Below are positions 17,320-25,586 of a stretch of 64,000 nucleotides of DNA, piece by piece. The position numbers and the translations under genes were made by a program. Positions within the stretch are counted from its first letter, which is position 1. The number at the start of each line of letters is the position of its first letter. The notes under the pieces were generated by a model. The model searched no databases. It was not told the origin of the DNA and saw only the letters and a list, made by a program, of their open reading frames with translations. This DNA comes from Paenibacillus sp. (GTDB taxonomy: Bacteria; Bacillota; Bacilli; Paenibacillales; Paenibacillaceae), in NCBI GenBank assembly GCA_023512345.1, contig JAILZT010000004.1, forward strand, positions 306,339-370,338, in the 5' to 3' direction.

Positions 17320-19410
17320 ATGAAAAAGAATGTGAATAAGAGAACCCGTCGAACGTTAGGCATCCTAACCGCCTTTTTGACACTGAGTCTTGTCGGTGAA
17401 GGAAGTGTATACGCGCAGCAACAACCTGAAGCAGACCCGTTTAACTCTGTCAAACAGCTTGCGGCAATCAGCAGCTCCGTCTCGGAAGATTTTAAGAGCG
17501 GTCCTCGTGATGCCAAGGAAGTCGAGGCGTTTCTTGACTCGTTTTTTGCCCAAGATGACATCAAGCAAAAAGCCGGGTCCACTGTGGTATCCGTCGTTCA
17601 AGGCGGGAAGGTGCTGGTATCCAAAGGTTACGGTATAACTGCCCCAACCTCGAAGTCACAGGAAGACGCTGAAAGAGCTACCTTTAGGATCGGCTCCGTT
17701 TCCAAAGTATTCACGGCCGCTGCCATTATGCAACTGGTCGACCAAGGTAAAATTTCACTGCAGGACAACATTGAAAAGTACCTGGACGGTTACAAAGTTA
17801 CAAATTCCTACGATACTCCGGTAACAATAGAGAATCTATTGACCCATACGACCGGGTTTGAAGTACGAGAACCTACCGACGCCAGCTATTTATTTGACCC
17901 TTCCCAGAAGGCAATTTCCTTAAAAGAAAGTATCTTTGAGGTGTTCCCACCCGTAGTCCGAAAGCCGGGAACGTCATATATGTATGATAATTTCGCATCT
18001 AGGCTGCAAGGATACATTGTTCAGCAGGTAAGCGGAGAACGCTTTGGGAACTATGTAGAAAAGCATCTATTTGAACCGCTCGGTATGACTTCAAGCAGCT
18101 TTAGTATGACAAAAGATTTGGTTGGGCGGCTCGCAACATCTTATGATGCTGAGGGCAACGCTATTCCAGTCTACGGTTTTTCGCCGAGCGAATGGCCGGA
18201 GGGCAGCATGTTATCGACAGCCTCCGATATGGCTTTGTTTATGAAGGCTTTCCTGAACGATGGTCGGGCCGCTGATGGTACTGTTATCTTGTCTCCTGAA
18301 TCGGTGAAGGCGATGTCGGCTTATCAGATGGTCATACATCCAGATTTACCGGATACGACCTACGGTTTTGAATCGCCTGTTATTCCATCCCAAACGAACG
18401 GTGAAGTTGTGATTTCCAAAGGGGGGGACATTCTCGGTTATAGTTCGTTGCTGTGGATGCTGCCTGACCGTAAAACAGGTGTCTTCGTGTCATATAATAC
18501 GAATCAGGATTTGCGTAACGACCTGTTTACCGCATTTATGAACCATTATTATGCGAGCAATAAATCGGTGTATGAGCCAGAAGGGTTCAAGGGGCAATCT
18601 GCGGATCTTCTTACCAAGTTTGAAGGTTTGTACTCGGATTTACGCATTAAATTACTGACTAAAATCGAAGTGGCAGGGGATGGCACTCTATTGGTTAGTG
18701 ATCTTTTCAGCCCAAGCAAGTTGAAGTTAAAGCAGATCGACGAGCTGCTATTCGTTGATGATCAGGGTAATCCGCTTGCCTTCAAGACGGATGCCAATGG
18801 ACGTGTCATCTACATGAAATACTCTAATTTATATAGCTATGCGGCTAAAATACCGGAGGATCCAGTCGAATTTCCGGATGTATCAGCAAAACATCCGTAT
18901 GCTCGCTACATTCTAAGTCTGAAGTCACTCGGCTACTTAACAGAAGATCTATCGCAGCCGTTTCAACCTCAGCAAACCGTTACCCGGGGAGCATTCATTC
19001 ATGCTTTTAATACGATATGGAGCATTCCTGAATCTTCGAACCCGCCTGTTTTCACGGACATTGAAAATTCTCCGTACCGAAAGGATATTCAAGCCGCTGT
19101 CGAGGCTGGTATGCTGAATGGAACGGGGAGCGGCAAGTTCGAACCGGAACGTCCAATTCTTAGGGAAGAAGCGGCTGCTATCGTTTACCGCTTACTGACT
19201 GTAACGGGGATTAGGATGCCGGGTTCTACAGCCGTGCTCGCGCCAGGGACTTCGAAATGGGCTGTCGATGCTGTCAGTTCTGCAGTGATCTGGAAGCTGC
19301 ATGGACCGGAGGTGACGGAATCGAACGGCATGTTTGACTACGGCTCTCAGCGGGAGATGAATAAACAAGAGCTGGCGGCACTGCTGTTCACGATGCTGCT
19401 TCCGAATTAA
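17320..19410 (+). CDS. SLH-anchored serine hydrolase, beta-lactamase (class C)/penicillin-binding family
   Basis: A 696-residue secreted protein. A signal peptide occupies residues ~1-33 (basic start, then GILTAFLTLSLVGEGSVYAQ). The PF00144 domain (~60-430) has the nucleophile motif S126-V-S-K129 (SVSK) and the Y222-D-N224 triad. A middle beta region follows, then three S-layer homology repeats (~525-695) that tether it to the wall polymer. Members act as D,D-peptidases, esterases or beta-lactamases; true beta-lactam hydrolysis is not shown. GGAGAGG precedes the ATG. It lies directly before a Bce-type stress module and shares an operator-like box with it, suggesting an envelope-defence role. 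Confidence 0.88.
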   Translation: MKKNVNKRTRRTLGILTAFLTLSLVGEGSVYAQQQPEADPFNSVKQLAAISSSVSEDFKSGPRDAKEVEAFLDSFFAQDDIKQKAGSTVVSVVQGGKVLVSKGYGITAPTSKSQEDAERATFRIGSVSKVFTAAAIMQLVDQGKISLQDNIEKYLDGYKVTNSYDTPVTIENLLTHTTGFEVREPTDASYLFDPSQKAISLKESIFEVFPPVVRKPGTSYMYDNFASRLQGYIVQQVSGERFGNYVEKHLFEPLGMTSSSFSMTKDLVGRLATSYDAEGNAIPVYGFSPSEWPEGSMLSTASDMALFMKAFLNDGRAADGTVILSPESVKAMSAYQMVIHPDLPDTTYGFESPVIPSQTNGEVVISKGGDILGYSSLLWMLPDRKTGVFVSYNTNQDLRNDLFTAFMNHYYASNKSVYEPEGFKGQSADLLTKFEGLYSDLRIKLLTKIEVAGDGTLLVSDLFSPSKLKLKQIDELLFVDDQGNPLAFKTDANGRVIYMKYSNLYSYAAKIPEDPVEFPDVSAKHPYARYILSLKSLGYLTEDLSQPFQPQQTVTRGAFIHAFNTIWSIPESSNPPVFTDIENSPYRKDIQAAVEAGMLNGTGSGKFEPERPILREEAAAIVYRLLTVTGIRMPGSTAVLAPGTSKWAVDAVSSAVIWKLHGPEVTESNGMFDYGSQREMNKQELAALLFTMLLPN

Positions 19411-19420
19411 AGTCATAAGA

Positions 19421-19451
19421 GAGGGGGGTGATTCATATGCCGCCCCTTTTT
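19421..19451 (+). terminator. terminator after the SLH protein
   Basis: AGGGG(GG) pairs with (CCG)CCCCT around a short loop, followed by TTTT. It overlaps the 5' end of a longer response-regulator reading frame, arguing for the internal start at 19510. Confidence 0.7.
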
Positions 19452-19509
19452 GTATGGAAGTATAGAATGGTATGATGGAGGAGCACTAGAGGGAAGGGAT
19501 TGGGTCTTT

Positions 19510-20193
19510 ATGGATTTTAATATTTTTATTATCGAAGATGATGCGGCTATATTTCGTTCCTTGAAGGATAGATTGGAGCAATGGTCGTTTCACGTTACGG
19601 GACCGGAACGATTTGATGATGTGATGAGCACGTATATTAAAGTTCAGCCCCAATTGGTCATCATAGATATCCAGCTTCCCATGTATGACGGTTTCCACTG
19701 GTGTCGAGAGATTAGGGCGGTGTCGAAAGTGCCAATTCTGTTTCTATCCTCACGTGATCATCCTATGGATATGGTGATGGCGATGAATATGGGAGCAGAC
19801 GATTATATTCAAAAGCCGTTTCATATGGACGTGCTGTTAGCGCAAATACAGGCGATTCTTCGCCGTACCTATGCTTACAGAGAGGAAGCTGACGATCTTA
19901 TCGAATGGAACGGAACCATAATTGATATGAAGCGTGGTCTGATTCGCAAGGATGGACAGGATGTGTTATTAACCAAGAATGAATTTTTTATGCTAGTAGT
20001 CCTCGTCAAAGCGAAGGATAAAGTGATATCACGGCAGGATCTGATCCGCAAGTTGTGGGATGATGAACAATTCGTCAACGACAATACGCTGACTGCGAAT
20101 ATAACCCGGTTACGTCAAAAACTGGCCGTTTTCCAACTGGAGGAAGCTATTGTTACAAAGAAAGGGCTTGGCTATATGGCAATTACGTTATGA
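19510..20193 (+). CDS. OmpR-family response regulator, BceR-like
   Basis: A 227-residue regulator from the ATG at 19510. The receiver domain has the acidic pair in FIIEDDAA, the phospho-acceptor Asp in VIIDIQLPMYDG, and the Lys in YIQKPF. A winged-helix DNA-binding domain fills the C-terminal ~95 residues (LIRKLWDDEQFVNDNTLTANITRLRQKL). A frame extension to 19450 runs into a terminator and is rejected. It overlaps the kinase gene by 4 bp (ATGA). Bce-type regulators activate their transporter genes in response to peptide antibiotics. The boxes at 17175 and 21231 are its probable targets (inference). Confidence 0.88.
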   Translation: MDFNIFIIEDDAAIFRSLKDRLEQWSFHVTGPERFDDVMSTYIKVQPQLVIIDIQLPMYDGFHWCREIRAVSKVPILFLSSRDHPMDMVMAMNMGADDYIQKPFHMDVLLAQIQAILRRTYAYREEADDLIEWNGTIIDMKRGLIRKDGQDVLLTKNEFFMLVVLVKAKDKVISRQDLIRKLWDDEQFVNDNTLTANITRLRQKLAVFQLEEAIVTKKGLGYMAITL

Positions 20194-21233
20194 GGGGTAA
20201 CAACTTGTTACTCCGCTTTCTGTATGACAGGAAGAGCTGGATTGTATTCTACCTGCTTTCATTGTTGTTTGTGGATTTGCTAATTTGGATCGACAATGGT
20301 ATTGCCATCCGTGGTGATTCGATGCTCTATCTAAACGGGTTGCTATTTCTAGCTTTCGTAGTCTTCCTTGGTTGGCGTTTTGGAAAAGAAATGAAGTATA
20401 CGCGAGCACTGGCGGAACTCGCTGAAGCCATTCGTGAAGATTGGGTAGAGATATTGCCGCCTGCTTATTTTTATCAGGAAGAAGCTACGAATCAACTCTT
20501 GCGTTCAGTGGATCACTGGTACTGGCATAAACTTTCGGATAGTCATTCTGCCCGATCAATGGAGCTTGATTATGTTGCGGCCTGGGTGCATGAAGTAAAG
20601 ACGCCGCTGACTGCGGTAAAATTAATAATTGATGCCAACAGGGGCAATCCGGCGATGGATACAATAGAATCGGAATGGCTGCGGATTCATTTGCTCATCG
20701 ACCAGCAGTTGTACATTTCGCGCTTGCCGTCGCTAGAGGCTGATTATGTGTTGGAACAGACCGATATTCAACGGCTTGCTGCACAGGAAGTACGTGAATT
20801 AGCCTCCTGGTGTGTAGAGAAAAATATCGCCGTCGAATTTGCAGGGGAAGAGGCTTTAGTTAGAACGGACCGCAAGTGGTGCCGCTTTATTATCCGGCAA
20901 CTATTGACGAATGCGGTTAAATACAGTCCAGAGGGCGGTTTGATTCTTCTGTCAACTTCTATCACAACTGATGGGCATATCCAGATGACGATTAGAGATG
21001 AAGGATCGGGCATTGCTGCACATGATTTACCACGCATTTTTGATAAAGGGTTTACAGGTGGAAACGGTAGATTGCACAATGCGGCAACCGGACTGGGTCT
21101 GTATTTAGCCCAAACGGTTGCGGACAAAATCGGGATTTCGTTAACGGTACAATCTGAGCTTCACGCAGGAACGTCCATGATGCTGACCTTCACGATCAGC
21201 AATGCGTTCGAATCTGTTCGGACTTCAATATGA
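20190..21233 (+). CDS. intramembrane-sensing histidine kinase, BceS-like
   Basis: A 347-residue kinase. Two membrane helices near the N-terminus (WIVFYLLSLLFVDLLIW and LYLNGLLFLAFVVFLGW) are joined by a very short outside loop, too small to sense ligands. This is the hallmark of kinases that take their signal from a BceAB transporter. The phospho-accepting His is in AAWVHEVKTPLTAVKL. The ATPase part shows LLTNAVKYSP (N box), DEGSGIAAHDLPRIFDKGF and GLGLYLAQ. The gene starts inside the response regulator's stop (ATGA), indicating translational coupling. Confidence 0.88.
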   Translation: MRGNNLLLRFLYDRKSWIVFYLLSLLFVDLLIWIDNGIAIRGDSMLYLNGLLFLAFVVFLGWRFGKEMKYTRALAELAEAIREDWVEILPPAYFYQEEATNQLLRSVDHWYWHKLSDSHSARSMELDYVAAWVHEVKTPLTAVKLIIDANRGNPAMDTIESEWLRIHLLIDQQLYISRLPSLEADYVLEQTDIQRLAAQEVRELASWCVEKNIAVEFAGEEALVRTDRKWCRFIIRQLLTNAVKYSPEGGLILLSTSITTDGHIQMTIRDEGSGIAAHDLPRIFDKGFTGGNGRLHNAATGLGLYLAQTVADKIGISLTVQSELHAGTSMMLTFTISNAFESVRTSI

Positions 21234-21244
21234 TAATATTGTCA
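21231..21244 (+). promoter_or_regulatory. second BceR-like operator box
   Basis: TGATAATATTGTCA differs from the box at 17175 at three positions and overlaps the kinase stop codon. CTCCTGCTTGTCAT follows at nearly the same distance as at 17175. It lies about 90 bases before the ABC ATPase gene, so the transporter probably has its own inducible promoter. Confidence 0.5.
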
Positions 21245-21334
21245 CGTAGAACCTCCTGCTTGTCATCTGATACGGGCGACGGGTATGGCCTGTTTCTCTA
21301 GAATGAAAGTTAGATCAGAGTGGAGGCTATGGAG

Positions 21335-22120
21335 ATGAATCAGAACAATAGGGTAAGAACCGTGCTTCATGCACAGGAAGTCCGTAAATCATTTGGTGTC
21401 AGAGGCAATGTTCAGCAGGTGCTGAAGGGGATCAACCTTCGTGTAGTGGAGGGGGAATTTGTCGGCATCATGGGGCCGTCCGGGTCGGGAAAGTCGACTT
21501 TAATTAATGTTTTGGCGACCATTGATAAAGCTACGGAAGGTAACATATTCGTCGAAGATACGAATATCTCGAATATGAAAAATGCTGAACTGTCTGATTT
21601 CCGGCGAAAGAAGCTGGGCTTCATTTTTCAGGATTACAATCTATTAGATACGTTGACGGTAAAAGAGAATATTTTGCTGCCGGTCTCCCTGGGCAAAATG
21701 ATAAAAGCAGAGGCAGAGGCTGAATTTCAAGCAATCGCTGCAGATCTTGGTATCCAGGAGATAGCCCATAAGTACCCGCATGAAATTTCTGGAGGACAGC
21801 GGCAAAGAACGTCTGCTGCACGTGCACTGATCCATCGGCCCTCTATTGTATTTGCGGATGAACCGACAGGGGCGTTGGATTCGAAGTCGGCCTCCTCTCT
21901 ATTGGGTATGATAGAGGAGCTAAACCGGCAGCGTAACATTACGATTATGATGGTGACTCATGACCCTGTGGCCTCAAGTTATTGCAACCGGGTCGTGTTT
22001 TTGAAGGATGGAATGCTTTATTCTGAATTATACCGAGGCAATAAGCCGAGGCAAGCTTTCTTCAAAGATATATTAAATGTGCAGGCCGTGCTCGGAGGTG
22101 ATCACGTTGACACTATTTGA
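21335..22120 (+). CDS. ABC transporter ATPase, BceA-like
   Basis: A ~261-residue ATPase of the MacB/BceA family. Walker A is GPSGSGKST, the Q-loop is [10 protein letters not shown], the signature is [15 protein letters not shown], Walker B is [12 protein letters not shown] and the switch His is MVTHD. The ATG at 21335 follows GGAGG (21322-21326) by 8 bases; upstream in-frame GTG and ATG codons are poorly spaced. It pairs with the following FtsX-like permease to form a flux sensor and detoxification pump for cell-wall-active peptides (family knowledge). The exact inducer is unknown. Confidence 0.9.
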   Translation: MNQNNRVRTVLHAQEVRKSFGVRGNVQQVLKGINLRVVEGEFVGIMGPSGSGKSTLINVLATIDKATEGNIFVEDTNISNMKNAELSDFRRKKLGFIFQDYNLLDTLTVKENILLPVSLGKMIKAEAEAEFQAIAADLGIQEIAHKYPHEISGGQRQRTSAARALIHRPSIVFADEPTGALDSKSASSLLGMIEELNRQRNITIMMVTHDPVASSYCNRVVFLKDGMLYSELYRGNKPRQAFFKDILNVQAVLGGDHVDTI

Positions 22121-24083
22121 GTTGATCCTCCGTGGTATGCGGAAAAACATCAAACATTACTACCTGTATTACTTCGCACTTATTTTTAGTACAAGCCTTT
22201 ATTTCGTGTTTGCAACATTGCAAAATGACTCAACGGTATTAGCAGCATCATTCGGTGATATTCAATTTACTTCGGTGTTTAACGCTGCCGGAATTTTAGT
22301 GCTCGCGATTGTGGTCGTATTTATGATCTACGCGAATAGCATTTTTCTAAAGCGTCGAAGTAAGGAAATAGGGCTGTATCAACTGGTTGGCCTGACACAG
22401 AGCACGGTTGCGAGGTTACTTATAACCGAGAATGCGCTTCTTGGATTAGGGGCGCTCTTGATTGGGATCGGCGGCGGCGCGCTCGTGTCGCGGCTTTTTG
22501 TGCTCATTCTGATGAAACTAATCGGTATAGAAAGCGCAGTGACCCTCTCTTTCTCCAGTACTGCCGCGCTGCAGACCGTCATCATATTTGCCGTGCTAAT
22601 CGGCATTACATTGGTACAAATGCTGTTCAAGGTTTACCGCTCGACACTCCTTGACCTGTTCAAAGCAGATAGACAGGGAGAGCACCCGAAACAACCGAAG
22701 ACAGTTCTGTCGGCATTTATGGGGCTGCTGGGCATTATACTCATCGCGACGGGTTATCTGCTCTCTAGTCAAACGCTAGGTGAGAATCTGCTCGTTCAAT
22801 TGCTGACGATTCTCGGCTCCACCATACTAGGAACCTATCTGCTGTTTCGTGTGACCATCGGCTGGCTGTTCTTCCAGATACGAAAGGGTATGGACGGACA
22901 GCTCGGGCTAAAAAATAGTTTGTCGCTGGCCCCGATCATGCATCGCATGAAAGGCAATGCGAACTCGCTCACACTGATTACTGTTCTATCTGCGATGACA
23001 CTGACAATGGTGGCAATCTCTTACTCGCTATACTATTCGGCCGAAACGGAATCCCGGGCCATGCTGCCTTACGACTTCATCTTTGAAAATAATGAACGGG
23101 ACGCGAAGTCATTTCGTTCTGAACTGGAAAAGCGCGGATTTACGTTTACCCATGGAGCGGTTGAGGCCGTGCGGCTGCCAGGAACAATAGGCAAAGGGAA
23201 AGAGAAAGAGAAAGAGAAAGAGAAAGAGAAAGAGAAAGAGAAAGAGAAAGAGAAAGAGAAAGAGGGAGGTCGTAGTCTTTTACTACTAGCTGCAGAGCAA
23301 CTTCAGGCAAGCGGTGCAGATATTGTCGTGCCAGACCAGGGTGAGGCCTTCTGGTACACGGGTCTGAAGAAAGCGACACTAGGCAATGAGCTTGATCTGG
23401 TTACTTTTCCCCAAGCTGTTGACTTTGGACTAAGCGGGGTACCCGTTTCCATAAACTTAACCCAAGGAAATGATCGCTATGCCATGAATTACAGCATAAA
23501 CGGCGATCAACTGGTTATGGCGGAGGGGGCGGTAAGGGCAATACGTAAGCAGATGCCATTTTCACCTGAATATGAAGCTATTCGTATCGATATCTATCAA
23601 ATTGCGGATAAGAATGAGCGTGCAGCGGCATCCGGCATCTATGAGGAATATGTCAAGGAAAAGGAGTTCAATCCGGACTACGATACCTTTTATAAAGGGT
23701 CACTCCGAAAATTCGGGTTAATCATTTTTATTGCAGGCTTTCTAGGACTTATTTTCCTGATCTCTACGGGCAGTATTCTGTATTTCAAGCAGATGACAGA
23801 GGCAGAGCAAGAGAGGAAAAGCTATACGATTTTGCGGCAACTGGGATTCGGTGAGCGTGAGATCATGGGCGGCATAATCCGTAAGCAGATGTTTGTATTT
23901 GCAATTCCGCTGGCAATCGGGCTTATGCATTCCATTTTCGCCGTCAAAGCGGCTTCGGCACTAACCTTGTCCAGTCTGATCTTCCCCGCAGCTATTGCCA
24001 TGTCGATTTATACGTTTATCTATTTTCTGTTCGCTGTTCTCACCGTTGTTTATTACCGCCAGGTTGTTAGAGAGGCGCTGTAG
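22107..24083 (+). CDS. ABC transporter permease, BceB-like, with Lys-Glu repeat tract
   Basis: A ~658-residue FtsX-type permease with about ten membrane helices and a large outside domain (~320-535) that in BceB proteins contacts the peptide antibiotic or its lipid complex. The TTG at 22107 has GGAGGTGA at 22094-22101 and overlaps the ATPase gene by 14 bp. Inside the outside domain, residues ~365-386 are an uninterrupted alternating Lys-Glu run encoded by eleven copies of AAAGAG. This is not a usual family feature and could change in length by slippage without breaking the frame. Confidence 0.88.
   Translation: MTLFELILRGMRKNIKHYYLYYFALIFSTSLYFVFATLQNDSTVLAASFGDIQFTSVFNAAGILVLAIVVVFMIYANSIFLKRRSKEIGLYQLVGLTQSTVARLLITENALLGLGALLIGIGGGALVSRLFVLILMKLIGIESAVTLSFSSTAALQTVIIFAVLIGITLVQMLFKVYRSTLLDLFKADRQGEHPKQPKTVLSAFMGLLGIILIATGYLLSSQTLGENLLVQLLTILGSTILGTYLLFRVTIGWLFFQIRKGMDGQLGLKNSLSLAPIMHRMKGNANSLTLITVLSAMTLTMVAISYSLYYSAETESRAMLPYDFIFENNERDAKSFRSELEKRGFTFTHGAVEAVRLPGTIGKGKEKEKEKEKEKEKEKEKEKEKEGGRSLLLLAAEQLQASGADIVVPDQGEAFWYTGLKKATLGNELDLVTFPQAVDFGLSGVPVSINLTQGNDRYAMNYSINGDQLVMAEGAVRAIRKQMPFSPEYEAIRIDIYQIADKNERAAASGIYEEYVKEKEFNPDYDTFYKGSLRKFGLIIFIAGFLGLIFLISTGSILYFKQMTEAEQERKSYTILRQLGFGEREIMGGIIRKQMFVFAIPLAIGLMHSIFAVKAASALTLSSLIFPAAIAMSIYTFIYFLFAVLTVVYYRQVVREAL
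23199..23264 (+). repeat. hexanucleotide tandem repeat (AAAGAG)11 inside the permease gene
   Basis: Eleven exact copies of AAAGAG encode (Lys-Glu)11 within the extracellular loop of the BceB-like permease. The perfect copy identity suggests recent expansion. Confidence 0.95.
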
Positions 24084-24181
24084 CGCTTTGAATTGGGGCA
24101 ATAACCTGTTCCGTCCAGCGATTATGCTCGGTATAAAATGACCTCTGGCATGTTGATTAGTAACTTTAAGGAGGGAACGAG

Positions 24182-24244
24182 ATGGTTATTTTTTCGAAAA
24201 ATTGTCGCCTACATTCTGTCAGTTCTAGCCGCTGGATGGTATGA
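24182..24244 (+). CDS. possible 20-residue leader ORF
   Basis: An excellent ribosome site, AAGGAGGG (24168-24175), stands 6 bases before an ATG opening a 20-codon frame that ends 22 bases before the next gene. TATAAA at 24132-24137 could be a -10 element. The peptide has no recognised homologue. It may be a regulatory leader or a small protein. Confidence 0.35.
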   Translation: MVIFSKNCRLHSVSSSRWMV

Positions 24245-24266
24245 TAGTAGATGGGGTGAAAATATA

Positions 24267-24938
24267 ATGAACAAAGAGTTAACCAATGAAGAAGTAAACA
24301 GCAATGAAGAAGTAAACAGCAATCAAGAAGTAAACAGCAATCAAGAGACCATGACCGAAGAGAATTGGGCCGAGCTTATAAAGGCTGTTCACCATAACGG
24401 CCTCGTAGCTTTGAAAATGCACTATAAGGACGTTGAAGGACAAGTAATGAACTTTGAGGCTTACGGCCCGGTTTTTGTTTTTCATGTAAAAGATGATTCT
24501 AATAATGTATATTCCTGCGGTTTTTTTCTACGCGAGTTGATCGCGAGGTTCCAGTCTGGCAATCAGCCGGGTAACAATCCTGCAGTTTGGATGGCTTCTT
24601 TTTACGTTGATCTGATGAAGAATGCCGGAGGCAAACCTCTTCCTAAACCACCTGCAAATGAAGATGAAGCCAAAGCGACAATAGACAACGTGCTAGTTCC
24701 TCAATGTATAGAAGCTGTGCGTGAAGAATTTGCTCCAGAGCAGGTACATGCAGGACTAACATGGAACCAAGAACTCGGTCCAGCTTTTGAAGCCGGATTT
24801 CCAGCGATCACAGATGGCAATAACGTATGTGCTATGCCATTACATCTATTGTTAACCCATCTGCAGTTGAACCGGGATCCTGCCGAATTGCTGCTACAAG
24901 CCTTATATAAGATACGTAAAGAAAATGGTATGGAGTAA
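24267..24938 (+). CDS. unknown cytoplasmic protein with N-terminal VNSNQE repeats
   Basis: A ~223-residue acidic protein. The ATG at 24267 follows GGGGTGA by about 7 bases. A longer frame from 24138 lacks a good ribosome site. Residues ~8-26 are an 18-bp-unit repeat giving EEVNSN/QEVNSN. The remainder is soluble-looking and begins MTEENWAELIKAVHHNGLVAL, with a Pro-rich KPLPKPPANEDEAKA segment in the middle. No catalytic motif or family is recognised. It lies downstream of the Bce module but behind its own possible promoter. A strong terminator follows. Confidence 0.7.
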   Translation: MNKELTNEEVNSNEEVNSNQEVNSNQETMTEENWAELIKAVHHNGLVALKMHYKDVEGQVMNFEAYGPVFVFHVKDDSNNVYSCGFFLRELIARFQSGNQPGNNPAVWMASFYVDLMKNAGGKPLPKPPANEDEAKATIDNVLVPQCIEAVREEFAPEQVHAGLTWNQELGPAFEAGFPAITDGNNVCAMPLHLLLTHLQLNRDPAELLLQALYKIRKENGME

Positions 24939-24954
24939 AATATTAGAAAAGCGG

Positions 24955-24978
24955 AAACGGCAGAAATGCCGTTTTTTT
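24955..24978 (+). terminator. rho-independent terminator
   Basis: AAACGGCA-GAAA-TGCCGTTT followed by a T run. Confidence 0.92.
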
Positions 24979-25078
24979 GTTTGCTCTAAATTGATATTCT
25001 TGATCATAGTTCTAGTTTTTTTTAAGTTGCATTTACTATTTTTGCTTATACGTGTACCCCTTTGATAAAACACTGTGG

Positions 25079-25160
25079 ATTAGCCAAATCCGCTAGCCGA
25101 GAGCGATTCAAGTGTATTTTTACATCTCATTTAGCCAAATCCACTAGCCGAGAGCGATTC
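25079..25160. repeat. tandem pair of a 51-bp-period intergenic repeat
   Basis: TTAGCCAAATCC(G/A)CTAGCCGAGAGCGATTC occurs at ~25080-25109 and again 51 bp later at ~25131-25160. A diverged copy lies at 13384-13434. No coding potential is seen. Confidence 0.75.
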
Positions 25161-25386
25161 GACGGAATTCTTCATGGGTGGCATATACCCGTGTCACTCT
25201 ATTGACTGTAGTACACTGAGTCCGTTACATAAGAAGCGGTAGAACTTGTAACAGCAAGAACCACAGAATAGTCAAACCATATAAAAACGAAGCAGCATAG
25301 TTTAATTATAATTATTTTATAAATGGCTTCCATTTATGAACTGGAGTACGATAATACTAACTTGTAATTCGAAGGGAGTGAGCGGC

Positions 25387-25443
25387 ATGAAACGCCGGGC
25401 TAGTACTACTACTGTTGTTGATATTAAGGTGATTCTTAACTGA
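25387..25443 (+). CDS. putative regulatory leader peptide (18 residues)
   Basis: The ORF MKRRASTTTVVDIKVILN is preceded by AAGGGAG with about 8 bases of spacing. It ends 8 bases before a set of mutually exclusive hairpins. It is rich in Thr, Val and Ile, and K2-R3-R4 fits the basic-X-basic arrest pattern known for macrolide-stalled leaders. CGGC/GCCG around the ATG could fold over the start. Confidence 0.6.
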   Translation: MKRRASTTTVVDIKVILN

Positions 25444-25451
25444 ATAATGAA

Positions 25452-25537
25452 GGTAGACTCTTAAGTCTGCCGCTACTAAAGGATAACTGCACTTTCTAAA
25501 ATTTTCGAAGATCGCAGACATAGCCTGCGGTCTTTTT
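25452..25537 (+). promoter_or_regulatory. transcription attenuator (antiterminator/terminator) before the phosphotransferase
   Basis: Four arms are visible: 1 GGTAGACT (25452-25459), 2 AGTCTGCC (25464-25471), 3 GATCGCAGAC (25510-25519), 4 CTGCGGTC (25525-25532) followed by TTTTT. Arms 1:2 and 3:4 form hairpins, 3:4 being an intrinsic terminator. Arm 2 GTCTGC (25465-25470) is also exactly complementary to GCAGAC (25514-25519) in arm 3, so 2:3 pairing would prevent termination. A ribosome paused near the leader stop would cover arm 1 and favour read-through. Confidence 0.7.
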
Positions 25538-25586
25538 GCGCGCAAAAATAGGGTTCAATTAAATAATAATGAGGAGCTGTACGCTT

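Noticed and set aside
19450..19509. Upstream extension of the response regulator gene
   Set aside because: It begins inside a terminator and adds residues not expected before the receiver domain.
23146..23379. Minus-strand frame with a long Leu-Ser run
   Set aside because: It is the antisense reading of the AAAGAG repeat within the permease gene.
24138..24266. Hydrophobic N-terminal extension of the repeat-bearing unknown protein
   Set aside because: No ribosome site at its start codons, while the ATG at 24267 has GGGGTGA at good distance.
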